Positions 1 to 4,963 of a stretch of DNA of 5,367 nucleotides are shown in pieces. Position numbers and translations under genes: made by a program. This DNA comes from Conexibacter sp. Lineage in GTDB: Bacteria > Actinomycetota > Thermoleophilia > Solirubrobacterales > Solirubrobacteraceae. Where the stretch lies: positions 1-5,367 of the forward strand of contig JAOPZG010000522.1 in NCBI GenBank assembly GCA_025964215.1. Direction: 5' to 3'. The notes under the pieces are model-generated. The model was not told the DNA's origin. It searched no databases and saw nothing but the letters and a program-made list of their open reading frames with translations. Each line of letters opens with the position of its first letter. The stretch's first letter is position 1.

Positions 1-32
1 TGGCCGCGCATCGCGCGCGGCGGGAGGAGTGA
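1..32 (+). CDS. C-terminal tail of an upstream gene, possibly pcaB (partial)
   Basis: An open frame enters from the left edge and ends at TGA (30-32), encoding the tail AAHRARREE. The stop lies 7 bases before the TTG start of pcaD, and the Shine-Dalgarno of pcaD overlaps its last codons, the usual tight packing of an operon. A tail of the type RALAAHRA-R is, from memory, common at the end of 3-carboxy-cis,cis-muconate cycloisomerases (PcaB, fumarase/aspartase superfamily), which act just before PcaC and often precede pcaD. Nine residues cannot establish this, so the identity is inferred from context. The frame could also be unrelated. Confidence 0.4.
   Translation, partial: AAHRARREE
23..29 (+). 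promoter_or_regulatory. Ribosome binding site of pcaD
   Basis: GGAGGAG lies 10 bases before TTG at 40. It is what supports the rare TTG start, since no ATG or GTG is available in that frame between the preceding gene's stop and the conserved beginning of the protein. Confidence 0.7.
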
Positions 33-39
33 CTCGATC

Positions 40-825
40 TTGTCCTACACCTTGAACTGCGAGGACGGTGGGCCGGCCGACGGCGCGCCGATCCTGCTCG
101 CCGGCTCGCTCGGCACGACGCTGCGGATGTGGGATCCGCAGGTCGCGGCGCTCCGGGCCCAGGGGCGGCGCGTGATCGCCTACGACCAGCGGGGCCACGG
201 CGACTCGCCGGTGCCGCCCGGTCCCTATTCGATCGCCGACCTCGGGGCCGACGCGCTCGCGCTCATGGACCGCCTCGGCATCGCGCGCGCGTCGTTCGCG
301 GGCGTCTCGATCGGCGGGATGGTCGGCCAGTGGCTGGCCGCGCACGCGCCGGAGCGGATCGATCGCCTGGTCCTGCTCTGCACGTCGTCGTTCCTGCCGC
401 CCGCCTCGGCGTGGGAGGAGCGGATCGCGACCGTGCGCGAGGCGGGGTCCGTCGAGGTCATCGCCGACACGGTCGTGGCGCGCTGGGTGACGCCGGAGTT
501 CGCGGCCGCCGAGCCCGCCGCCTTCGGCGCGCTGCGGGCGATGCTCGCCGCGTGCCCGGTCGAGGGCTACGCGGGGTGCTGCGCGGCGATCGCGGCGATG
601 GACCTGCGCGAGGACGTCGGCGCGATCCGCGCGCCGACGCTGGTGATCGGCGGCGCGCAGGACGCCGCGATCCCGAACGAGCACCAGGCGAGCCTGGCGG
701 TCGCGATCCCGGGCGCGCGCCTGGAGATCCTCGACCCGGGCGCGCACGTCGTCAGCGTCGAGCGCGCCGACGCGGTGACCGCGCTGATCGCCGACCACCT
801 CGACCGGAAGCGGGACGCGGCATGA
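40..825 (+). CDS. pcaD: 3-oxoadipate enol-lactone hydrolase (alpha/beta hydrolase)
   Basis: This cytosolic enzyme hydrolyses 3-oxoadipate enol-lactone to 3-oxoadipate (beta-ketoadipate), the step where the protocatechuate and catechol branches meet. The 261-residue protein has the family's usual length and an alpha/beta-hydrolase layout. The oxyanion-loop segment GSLGTTLRMWDPQ (22-34) is typical of PcaD. YDQRGHGDS (48-56) follows, then the nucleophile elbow GVSIGG with Ser90. The acid is probably Asp208 in GGAQDAAIP and the base His236 in PGAHVVSVE, so the triad appears complete. The start is TTG at 40, chosen because GGAGGAG lies 10 bases upstream and the conserved N-terminal strand begins a few residues later. 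Its stop overlaps the start of pcaC (ATGA, 822-825), implying co-transcription and translational coupling. In several actinobacteria the PcaD and PcaC domains are fused as PcaL; here they are separate. A generic alpha/beta hydrolase is unlikely given the neighbours. Confidence 0.93.
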   Translation: MSYTLNCEDGGPADGAPILLAGSLGTTLRMWDPQVAALRAQGRRVIAYDQRGHGDSPVPPGPYSIADLGADALALMDRLGIARASFAGVSIGGMVGQWLAAHAPERIDRLVLLCTSSFLPPASAWEERIATVREAGSVEVIADTVVARWVTPEFAAAEPAAFGALRAMLAACPVEGYAGCCAAIAAMDLREDVGAIRAPTLVIGGAQDAAIPNEHQASLAVAIPGARLEILDPGAHVVSVERADAVTALIADHLDRKRDAA

Positions 826-1205
826 GCGACGAGCTGCACGACGCCGGCATGGAGGTGCGCCGCGCGGTCCTCGGCGACGCGCACGTCGACCGGTCGATCG
901 AGGGCACGACCGAGTTCACCGCGCCGTTCCAGGACTTCATCACCAAGATGGCCTGGGGCAGCGTGTGGACGCGCGAGGGGCTGGAGCGCGCCGAGCGCTC
1001 GATGATCACGCTCGCCGTGTTGGCCGCGCTGGGGCGCGAGGACGAGCTGGCGCTGCACGTGCGCGCCGCGGTCCGGATCGGGCTGAGCGCCGAGCAGATC
1101 CGCGAGGTCCTGCTGCACACCGCCGTCTACGCGGGCGTGCCGGCGTCGAACACCGCGTTCGCGATCGCCCAGCGCGTGCTGCGCGAGGAGGGCGTGGTCG
1201 AGTGA
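822..1205 (+). CDS. pcaC: 4-carboxymuconolactone decarboxylase
   Basis: The enzyme decarboxylates gamma-carboxymuconolactone to 3-oxoadipate enol-lactone, the substrate of PcaD, in the protocatechuate branch. It is 127 residues long, normal for stand-alone PcaC, and entirely helical in type. The family core runs from about residue 31: FTAPFQDFITKMAWGSVW, then ERSMITLAVLAALGREDELALHVRAA (56-83) with His79, and the signature EQIREVLLHTAVYAGVPASN (91-110) with Glu95 and His99. There is no CxxC pair, which separates it from the AhpD-like peroxidase branch of the superfamily. ATG at 822 overlaps the pcaD stop by four bases; GGGA at 812-815 is a possible ribosome site. Its own TGA overlaps the GTG of the regulator (1202-1205). 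Because PcaC is specific to protocatechuate, it marks the operon as protocatechuate rather than catechol degradation. Confidence 0.94.
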   Translation: MSDELHDAGMEVRRAVLGDAHVDRSIEGTTEFTAPFQDFITKMAWGSVWTREGLERAERSMITLAVLAALGREDELALHVRAAVRIGLSAEQIREVLLHTAVYAGVPASNTAFAIAQRVLREEGVVE

Positions 1206-1978
1206 CCGACGCCCCGCCGCGCGATCGCCAGTTCGTGCAGTCGCTGGAGCGCGGCCTGTCGGTCATCCGCGCGCTCAGCGCCGCGGAGCCGCAGACGCTC
1301 AGCGAGGTCGCGCGCGTGACCGGGCTGACGCGCGCGGCGTCGCGGCGGTTCCTGCTGACGCTCGAGCAGCTCGGCTACGTGCACCTCGACGGGACCCGCT
1401 TCTCGCTGACGCCGCGCGTGCTCGAGCTGGGCTATGCCTACCTGTCGTCGCTGACGCTGCCCGAGGTCGCGACGCCGCACCTCGAGCGGCTGGTCGAGGA
1501 GATCCACGAGTCCTCGTCGGTGTCGGTGCTCGACGGCGGCGACGTCGTCTACGTGGCGCGCGTGCCGACGAGGCGGATCATGCACGTGGCGATCTCGGTG
1601 GGGACGCGCTTCCCGGCATACGCGACGTCGATGGGCCGCGTGCTGCTGGCGGGGCTCGAGCCGGTCGCGCTCGACGCCGCGCTGGCGGCCACCGAGCTCC
1701 GCGCGCTGACGCCCGAGACCATCCACGACGAGGGCGCGCTGCGCGCCGAGCTCGCGCGCGTCCGCGACCAGGGCTGGGCGATCGTCGACCAGGAGCTCGA
1801 GGCCGGCCTGCGCTCCGTCGCCGCACCCATCCACGACCGCGCCGGCACCGTCGTCGCCGCCATCAACGTCTCCGCCCACGCCACCCGCACGGGCGTCGAG
1901 GACGTCCGCACGACGCTGCTGCCGCCGCTGCTGGCGACGGCGGCGGCGATCGAGCGGGACCTCGCGGCCGGGCGGTAG
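1202..1978 (+). CDS. IclR-family transcriptional regulator, PcaR/PobR type
   Basis: This 258-residue DNA-binding protein has the IclR length and two-part build. The N-terminal winged helix-turn-helix spans about 10-75 (FVQSLERGLSVIRAL, then TLSEVARVTGLTRAASRRFLLTLEQLGYV at 32-60). The effector-binding domain covers about 85-252, with SSVSVLDGGDVVYVARV (105-121), the strongly PcaR-like FPAYATSMGRVLLAGL (137-152), WAIVDQELEAGLRSVAAPI (192-210) and VAAINVSAH (218-226). GTG at 1202 is chosen because GAGGAGGG (1185-1192) sits 9 bases upstream and the 4-base overlap with pcaC is typical of coupling; the frame is open further upstream but inside pcaC. Position at the end of the pca genes suggests it controls them, as PcaR proteins do with 3-oxoadipate or protocatechuate as effector. 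Which effector applies here, and whether it activates or represses, cannot be read from the sequence. The symbol pcaR is likely but not assigned. Confidence 0.9.
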   Translation: MTDAPPRDRQFVQSLERGLSVIRALSAAEPQTLSEVARVTGLTRAASRRFLLTLEQLGYVHLDGTRFSLTPRVLELGYAYLSSLTLPEVATPHLERLVEEIHESSSVSVLDGGDVVYVARVPTRRIMHVAISVGTRFPAYATSMGRVLLAGLEPVALDAALAATELRALTPETIHDEGALRAELARVRDQGWAIVDQELEAGLRSVAAPIHDRAGTVVAAINVSAHATRTGVEDVRTTLLPPLLATAAAIERDLAAGR

Positions 1979-2026
1979 GACGGCGGCGGCAGCGTGGTGT
2001 CGAGCGCCCGCTTCAGCGACGCGGCC

Positions 2027-2057
2027 CCGGGCGCCTGAGCGGCGTTCAGGCACCCGG
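2027..2057. terminator. Candidate bidirectional terminator hairpin between convergent genes
   Basis: Arms CCGGG-C-GCCTGAGC (2027-2040) and GTTCAGGC-A-CCCGG (2044-2057) pair over 14 positions around a GGC loop, with one C/A mismatch and one G/T wobble. It lies between the 3' ends of the IclR gene and the minus-strand histidine kinase, and the right arm covers the kinase's TGA codon (2046-2048). There is no T-run on either side, so it is not a classical rho-independent terminator. Stems without U-tails are often proposed as terminators in high-GC actinobacteria. The fold is seen in the sequence; the function is inferred. Confidence 0.6.
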
Positions 2058-3182
2058 CAGGGTGAACCAGAACCGGCTGCCCTCGCCCGCGATGGAGTCG
2101 ACGCCGATCGACCCGCCGTTGCGCTCGACGACGCGTTGGGCGATCGCCAGTCCCAGCCCTGTCCCGCGGTAGTCCGCCGCGCTCTGGAGGCGCTGGAAGG
2201 GCAGGAAGAGGCGGGGGCGGTCGGCGGGGTCGATGCCGATGCCGTTGTCGATGACGTCGACGTGGACGGCGGTCCCGGACGGGGCGGCGCGGACGACGAT
2301 GCTGGGGTCCTCGGCGGCCGCGAACTTGACGGCGTTGGAGAGCAGGTTGCGCAGGACGGCCTCGACGTCGCGGGCCTCGGCTTGGACGTGCGTGCCGTCG
2401 GGGACCTCCACGACGACCTCGGCGCCGCGGGCGCCGATCGTGCCGCGGAGCTCCTCGAGCACCGCGGCGATCGCGGCGTCGATCGGGATCCGCTCGGCCC
2501 GGACGGCCGCGGGCTCGGCCGCGCGGGCGTAGCCGAGCAGGTCGTCCACGAGGTGCTGCATGCGGTCGACGGCCGCGACGATGTGGTCGACGAAGCCGCG
2601 GGCCGACTCGTCCAGCGCGTCGCTGTGGCGCCGGCGCAGCAGGCCGCTGAAGCCGGCGATCGTCCGCAGCGGCTCCTGGAGGTCGTGGGCGGCCACGGAC
2701 GCGAAGCGGTCGAGCTCCTGGTTGGAGCGCATCAGCTGCGCGTTGGCGGCACGGAGCGCCTCCTCGGCGGCGCGCCGCTCGCTGAGGTCGCGCGTGACCT
2801 TCGCGAAGCCGAGCAGCTCGCCGGCGTCGTCACGGACCGCGGTCAGGACGACGCTCGCCCAGAAGCGCGTGCCGTCCTTGCGGATCCGCCAGCCCTCCTC
2901 CTCGAAGCGCCCGTCGCGGCGGGCGATCGCGAGCGTCTCGGCCGGGTGCTCGCGAGCGCGATCCTCGGCGGAGTAGAAGATCGCGGACGGGTTGCCGAGC
3001 GCCTCCTCCTCGGTGTAGCCCTTCAGGCGCTCCGCCCCGACGTTCCAGGTGGAGATCAGCCCGTCGGGATCGAGGAGCAAGATCGCGTAGTCCCGCACGC
3101 CGTCGACGAGGAGCGCGAGCTCGTACGCCCGCCGGGTCTCCCGTCGCGTGCGCGCTGCCCCGTCCTCGTCCAAGGGGCTCAC
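2046..3182 (-). CDS. Soluble PAS-domain sensor histidine kinase
   Basis: This 378-residue kinase should autophosphorylate on histidine and pass phosphate to a response regulator. A PAS/PAC sensor covers about 22-133 (DYAILLLDPDGLISTWNVGAERLKGYTEEE..., then RKDGTRFWASVVLTAVRD and GFAKVTRDLSERR, the PAC end). A short helix (134-158) leads to the HisKA domain with H-box ASVAAHDLQEPLR, phospho-acceptor His166. The ATPase domain has N-box NLLSNAVKF (279-287), G1 DNGIGID (312-318), F-box FLPFQRL (326-332) and G2 GTGLGLAI (340-347), so all catalytic boxes are intact. The HDLQEPLR H-box is the form found in phytochrome-like kinases, but there is no GAF/PHY chromophore region. No transmembrane segment or signal peptide is visible, so it should be cytosolic. 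GTG at 3182 overlaps the regulator's stop (GTGA), suggesting coupled translation and a cognate pair. The ligand sensed by the PAS domain is unknown. Confidence 0.92.
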   Translation of the reverse strand: MSPLDEDGAARTRRETRRAYELALLVDGVRDYAILLLDPDGLISTWNVGAERLKGYTEEEALGNPSAIFYSAEDRAREHPAETLAIARRDGRFEEEGWRIRKDGTRFWASVVLTAVRDDAGELLGFAKVTRDLSERRAAEEALRAANAQLMRSNQELDRFASVAAHDLQEPLRTIAGFSGLLRRRHSDALDESARGFVDHIVAAVDRMQHLVDDLLGYARAAEPAAVRAERIPIDAAIAAVLEELRGTIGARGAEVVVEVPDGTHVQAEARDVEAVLRNLLSNAVKFAAAEDPSIVVRAAPSGTAVHVDVIDNGIGIDPADRPRLFLPFQRLQSAADYRGTGLGLAIAQRVVERNGGSIGVDSIAGEGSRFWFTLPGA

Positions 3183-3577
3183 CGTCCGTTGCCGGCGGCC
3201 CGTTCCGAGATGAAGCCGACGAGATCGCCGAAGCGATCCTTGAGGAAGTGCTGCGTGGCCCCCGCGAGCGCGAACTCGCGCTCGGCGCCCGGCACGGCGG
3301 TGAAGGCGACGATCTCCACGTCGGCGAGCAGCGCCTTGAGCTCGCGGGTCGTGGTGACGCCGTCCATCCCGGGCATGTTCTGGTCCACGACCGCGAGATC
3401 CGGCGGATCGGCGGCGGCGAGCACCAGCGCCTCCTCACCGCCCGAGGCCTCCTGGAGCAGCACGTCGCCGCGGTCGCTCAGCATCGCGCGCAGCAAGGCA
3501 CGGATGTCGGGCGCGTCGTCGACGACGAGGACGCGCAAGGGGGGGCGGTGTGGCGAGGGATCCACTGTCATCTTCAT
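3179..3577 (-). CDS. Single-domain response regulator (CheY-like receiver)
   Basis: The protein is a receiver domain with no output domain. With the start used here it has 132 residues: the acidic pair Asp20-Asp21 in VLVVDDAPDI, phospho-acceptor Asp65 in LAVVDQNMPGMDG, the switch Thr93 in AFTA and the conserved Lys113 in HFLKDR. It ends shortly after the last helix, so it must act by protein contact or as a phosphate relay or sink. It is first in a two-gene minus-strand operon and its TGA overlaps the GTG of the PAS histidine kinase, its likely partner. The start is uncertain. ATG at 3577 and ATG at 3571 fit the usual distance to the first strand but lack a clear ribosome site. An in-frame GTG at 3730 would add 51 proline/arginine-rich residues without a recognisable domain, and it does have a good ribosome site. 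Confidence 0.85.
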   Translation of the reverse strand: MKMTVDPSPHRPPLRVLVVDDAPDIRALLRAMLSDRGDVLLQEASGGEEALVLAAADPPDLAVVDQNMPGMDGVTTTRELKALLADVEIVAFTAVPGAEREFALAGATQHFLKDRFGDLVGFISERAAGNGR

Positions 3578-3633
3578 CGGCTGTCGACGCGGGCATCCTG
3601 AATCGGCGTGCCGTGCGTCGGACGGTGCGCGCC

Positions 3634-3639
3634 AAGCTA
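3634..3639 (-). promoter_or_regulatory. Weak candidate -10 element for the response regulator/kinase operon
   Basis: On the minus strand TAGCTT fits the TANNNT pattern and lies 57 bases before the ATG at 3577. No convincing -35 hexamer is present at the expected spacing. If real, it would exclude the long form of the regulator starting at 3730. Confidence 0.2.
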
Positions 3640-3730
3640 CAGGTGGGGGCCGACCGACGAGCGGCTTCTTGGCACTTCGGCCGTCGTGCGGGCGGGGCTG
3701 GCCGGGCGTCGTCTCCGTGTCGCTCGTCAC

Positions 3731-3739
3731 CTCCGCTCC
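3731..3739 (-). promoter_or_regulatory. Possible ribosome binding site for a longer response regulator form
   Basis: On the minus strand GGAGCGGAG directly precedes a GTG at 3730 that is in frame with the receiver. The first GGAG sits 5 bases from that GTG. The first 25 or so codons after this GTG keep strong G/C at third positions, then the bias fades before the receiver begins. This is the main argument for the alternative start. Confidence 0.3.
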
Positions 3740-3807
3740 GCGTCGCGCGCTGCGGTCGAGAGGTTGGGCGTCGTGTGACGGGTATGCGCTGCTCCCTGGG
3801 TTCGCTG

Positions 3808-3830
3808 CGTGTGGGCATCGAACGGCGCGC
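3808..3830 (-). repeat. Repeat family 1, copy A (inverted)
   Basis: Read on the minus strand this 23-base segment matches copy C (3977-3999) at 21 of 23 positions. The shared string is GCGCG-x-CGTTCG-x-TGCCCACACG. It is also the left arm of a local hairpin with copy B. It lies in non-coding sequence. Confidence 0.6.
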
Positions 3831-3852
3831 GGACGACTGCGCGTTCGGTGCC
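3814..3852 (+). repeat. Local inverted repeat / hairpin formed by copies A and B of repeat family 1
   Basis: GGCATCGAACG (3814-3824) pairs with CGTTCGGTGCC (3842-3852): 11 positions with a single T/G wobble, around a 17-base loop. It could form in RNA, or could be a dyad bound by a protein, although the half-sites are far apart for a simple dimeric operator. Confidence 0.5.
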
Positions 3853-3862
3853 GACGACACGG
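3839..3862 (+). repeat. Repeat family 1, copy B (direct)
   Basis: This copy shares the exact 12-mer GCGTTCGGTGCC (3841-3852) with copy C (3982-3993). Both are followed within a few bases by CACGG, and both are preceded within 20 bases by CGCGCGGA (3826-3833 and 3961-3968). The similar stretch is thus about 37-40 bases with small gaps. Confidence 0.5.
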
Positions 3863-3936
3863 ATCGACGCCATGGCTGCGGCCGCCTCGCGCCGCCCACG
3901 CGTGCGGCTCGGACGTCGTCGGTGGCTGCCGGCGAA

Positions 3937-3957
3937 GCGGGGATGCGTGATGTCCTC
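3937..3957 (-). repeat. Repeat family 2, copy D (inverted)
   Basis: On the minus strand this 21-base segment reads GAGGACATCACGCATC followed by CCCGC. It matches copy E at 19 of 21 positions in opposite orientation, and similarity continues a few bases further with one gap. It points towards the response regulator operon. Confidence 0.6.
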
Positions 3958-3976
3958 ATCCGCGCGGAACGGCTGA

Positions 3977-3999
3977 GCGCGGCGTTCGGTGCCCACACG
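3977..3999 (+). repeat. Repeat family 1, copy C
   Basis: This is the most complete member of the family: GCGCGGCGTTCGG followed by TGCCCACACG. It is inverted relative to copy A (21/23) and direct relative to copy B through a 12-base exact core. It lies 19 bases from copy D. Confidence 0.6.
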
Positions 4000-4075
4000 G
4001 TCCTCCACTCGGAAAGAGCCATAGCCACGACCACAGCAACGCGGTGCACACCGGCTAGCGCGTAGTGAGCACGGA

Positions 4076-4096
4076 GAGGACGTCACGCATCACCGC
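4076..4096 (+). repeat. Repeat family 2, copy E
   Basis: GAGGACGTCACGCATC followed by ACCGC matches copy D on the other strand at 19 of 21 positions. It points towards the oxidoreductase gene and lies 75 bases before its start. Confidence 0.6.
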
Positions 4097-4129
4097 CGAC
4101 CACCAACGCAACGCACAACGCGCCGCCGC

Positions 4130-4135
4130 TACCGT
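4130..4135 (+). promoter_or_regulatory. Weak candidate -10 element for the oxidoreductase operon
   Basis: TACCGT fits the TANNNT pattern 36 bases before the GTG start at 4172. The sequence at the expected -35 position does not resemble TTGACA, so support is weak. Confidence 0.22.
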
Positions 4136-4158
4136 GAGCAGCAGTCCGTCGTCGAAGC

Positions 4159-4164
4159 GAGGAG
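4159..4164 (+). promoter_or_regulatory. Ribosome binding site of the LLM oxidoreductase
   Basis: GAGGAG ends 7 bases before GTG at 4172 and fixes that start. An out-of-frame ATG at 4165 follows directly and is not used. Confidence 0.65.
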
Positions 4165-4171
4165 ATGCTCC

Positions 4172-4954
4172 GTGCCCGTCCGTGTTGGTGTCCAGGTCCA
4201 GCCGCAGCATGCGGACTTCGAGGGGATGCGGAGGGCTTGGCGGGAGGCGGATGAGCTGGGGGTCGACACGATCTTCACGTGGGATCACTTCTACCCGCTC
4301 TACGGCGAGCCCGAGGGCAAGCACTTCGAGGCGCTGACGACGATGGCCTCGATGGCGGAGGTCACCGAGCGGGCGCAGATCGGCGCGCTCGTCATCTGCA
4401 ACTCCTACAGGAACCCCGAGCTGCTGGCCGACGCGCACCGGACGATCGACCACATCTCCGGCGGCCGCGTGATCCTCGGCATCGGCGCCGGCTGGTTCGA
4501 GAAGGACTACGACGAGTACGGCTACGAGTTCGGCGACGCCCCGGCCCGCCTGCGCGCGCTCAAGCGCGACCTGCCGCTGATCCGCGCCCGCCTCGGCAAG
4601 CTCAACCCGCCGCCGATGGGCGAGCTGCCGATCCTGATCGGCGGCTCCGGCGAGAAGGTCACGCTGAAGCTCGTCGCCGAGCACGCGAACATGTGGCACG
4701 GCTTCGGCGACGCCGAGACCTACAAGAAGAAGAACGAGGTCCTGCTCGGCCACTGCGCCGACGCCGGCCGCAACCCCGGCGAGATCGAGCGCACCTGGGG
4801 CATCCAGGCCGACGCGCTGGACACCGCCGACGGCCTCGCCGACGCCGGCGTCGAGCACCTGATCGTCGGCATCGGCGGCGACGGCAGCGGCTACGACCTC
4901 GGCGCCCTCCGCGAGCTCGTCGCCTGGCGCGACGGCCGCAACGGCAAGGCCTAG
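4172..4954 (+). CDS. LLM-class (luciferase-like) F420-dependent oxidoreductase
   Basis: This 260-residue protein belongs to the bacterial-luciferase-like TIM-barrel family, whose actinobacterial members mostly use coenzyme F420 for hydride transfer. Family signs in order: first strand VRVGVQVQPQHADF (3-16), READELGVDTIFTWDHFYPLYG (24-45), MAEVTERAQIGALVICNSYRNPELLA (61-86), the hallmark TIDHISGGRVILGIGAGWFEKDYDEYGYEF (91-120), and the cofactor-side segment LPILIGGSGEKVTLKLVAEHANMWHGFG (152-179). It is shorter than the 300-350 residues of many LLM enzymes but matches a compact actinobacterial subgroup of about 260 residues. GTG at 4172 is supported by GAGGAG 7 bases upstream and by the barrel strand beginning at once. 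A split-barrel flavin/F420-type gene follows after 9 bases, probably in the same transcript. The substrate is unknown, and FMN use instead of F420 cannot be excluded. Confidence 0.9.
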   Translation: MPVRVGVQVQPQHADFEGMRRAWREADELGVDTIFTWDHFYPLYGEPEGKHFEALTTMASMAEVTERAQIGALVICNSYRNPELLADAHRTIDHISGGRVILGIGAGWFEKDYDEYGYEFGDAPARLRALKRDLPLIRARLGKLNPPPMGELPILIGGSGEKVTLKLVAEHANMWHGFGDAETYKKKNEVLLGHCADAGRNPGEIERTWGIQADALDTADGLADAGVEHLIVGIGGDGSGYDLGALRELVAWRDGRNGKA

Positions 4955-4963
4955 GTCCTGCGC

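Larger units (their letters stand above)
3578..4171. other. Divergent intergenic region with repeats, no convincing gene
   Basis: About 590 bases separate the minus-strand signalling operon from the plus-strand oxidoreductase. Open frames exist on both strands, but their translations are low-complexity Arg/Ala/Pro/Ser-rich strings with no domain or hydrophobic pattern. G/C content drops towards the right part, by eye about 63% in 4021-4080, clearly below the genes. The region must contain the promoters of two divergent units. It also carries two families of imperfect 20-23-base repeats, listed separately. No tRNA-like fold, insertion-sequence end or pseudogene match was recognised. Confidence 0.6.

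Noticed and set aside
129..821. Open frame running through pcaD and continuing into pcaC, suggesting a longer PcaC or a fusion
   Set aside because: Within this stretch the translation is an Arg/Gly/Ala-rich shadow of pcaD in another frame. Recognisable PcaC sequence begins only after ATG at 822.
1127..2053. A 308-codon minus-strand open frame opposite the IclR regulator
   Set aside because: Arg/Gln/Ala/His-rich shadow sequence; the plus strand has the full IclR domain set and tight operon overlaps.
3791..3815. Possible T-loop-like GGTTCG as part of a tRNA
   Set aside because: No matching acceptor, D or anticodon stems could be drawn around it on either strand.
3814..3852. SOS (LexA-type) box, because CGAAC and GTTCG are both present
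   Set aside because: Actinobacterial LexA boxes of the CGAAC-N4-GTTCG type need about 4 bases between the halves. Here 19 bases separate them, and the downstream genes are not typical SOS genes.
2136..3950. A 604-codon plus-strand open frame, the longest in the window
   Set aside because: It lies antisense to the histidine kinase and response regulator and its translation is a Gly/Ala/Asp/Arg/Val-rich string without domain pattern. The opposite strand encodes all kinase and receiver motifs, so this is a high-GC shadow.
4042..4053. Short palindrome CGGTG-CA-CACCG as an operator
   Set aside because: A 5-base stem with a 2-base loop is expected by chance in sequence this GC-rich and it is not repeated elsewhere in the region.
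3550..4065. Open frames on both strands inside the 3578-4171 gap as possible hypothetical genes
   Set aside because: Translations are Arg/Ala/Ser-rich without domains, they overlap each other on opposite strands, and none has a ribosome site tied to a plausible start. A very small gene is not strictly excluded.
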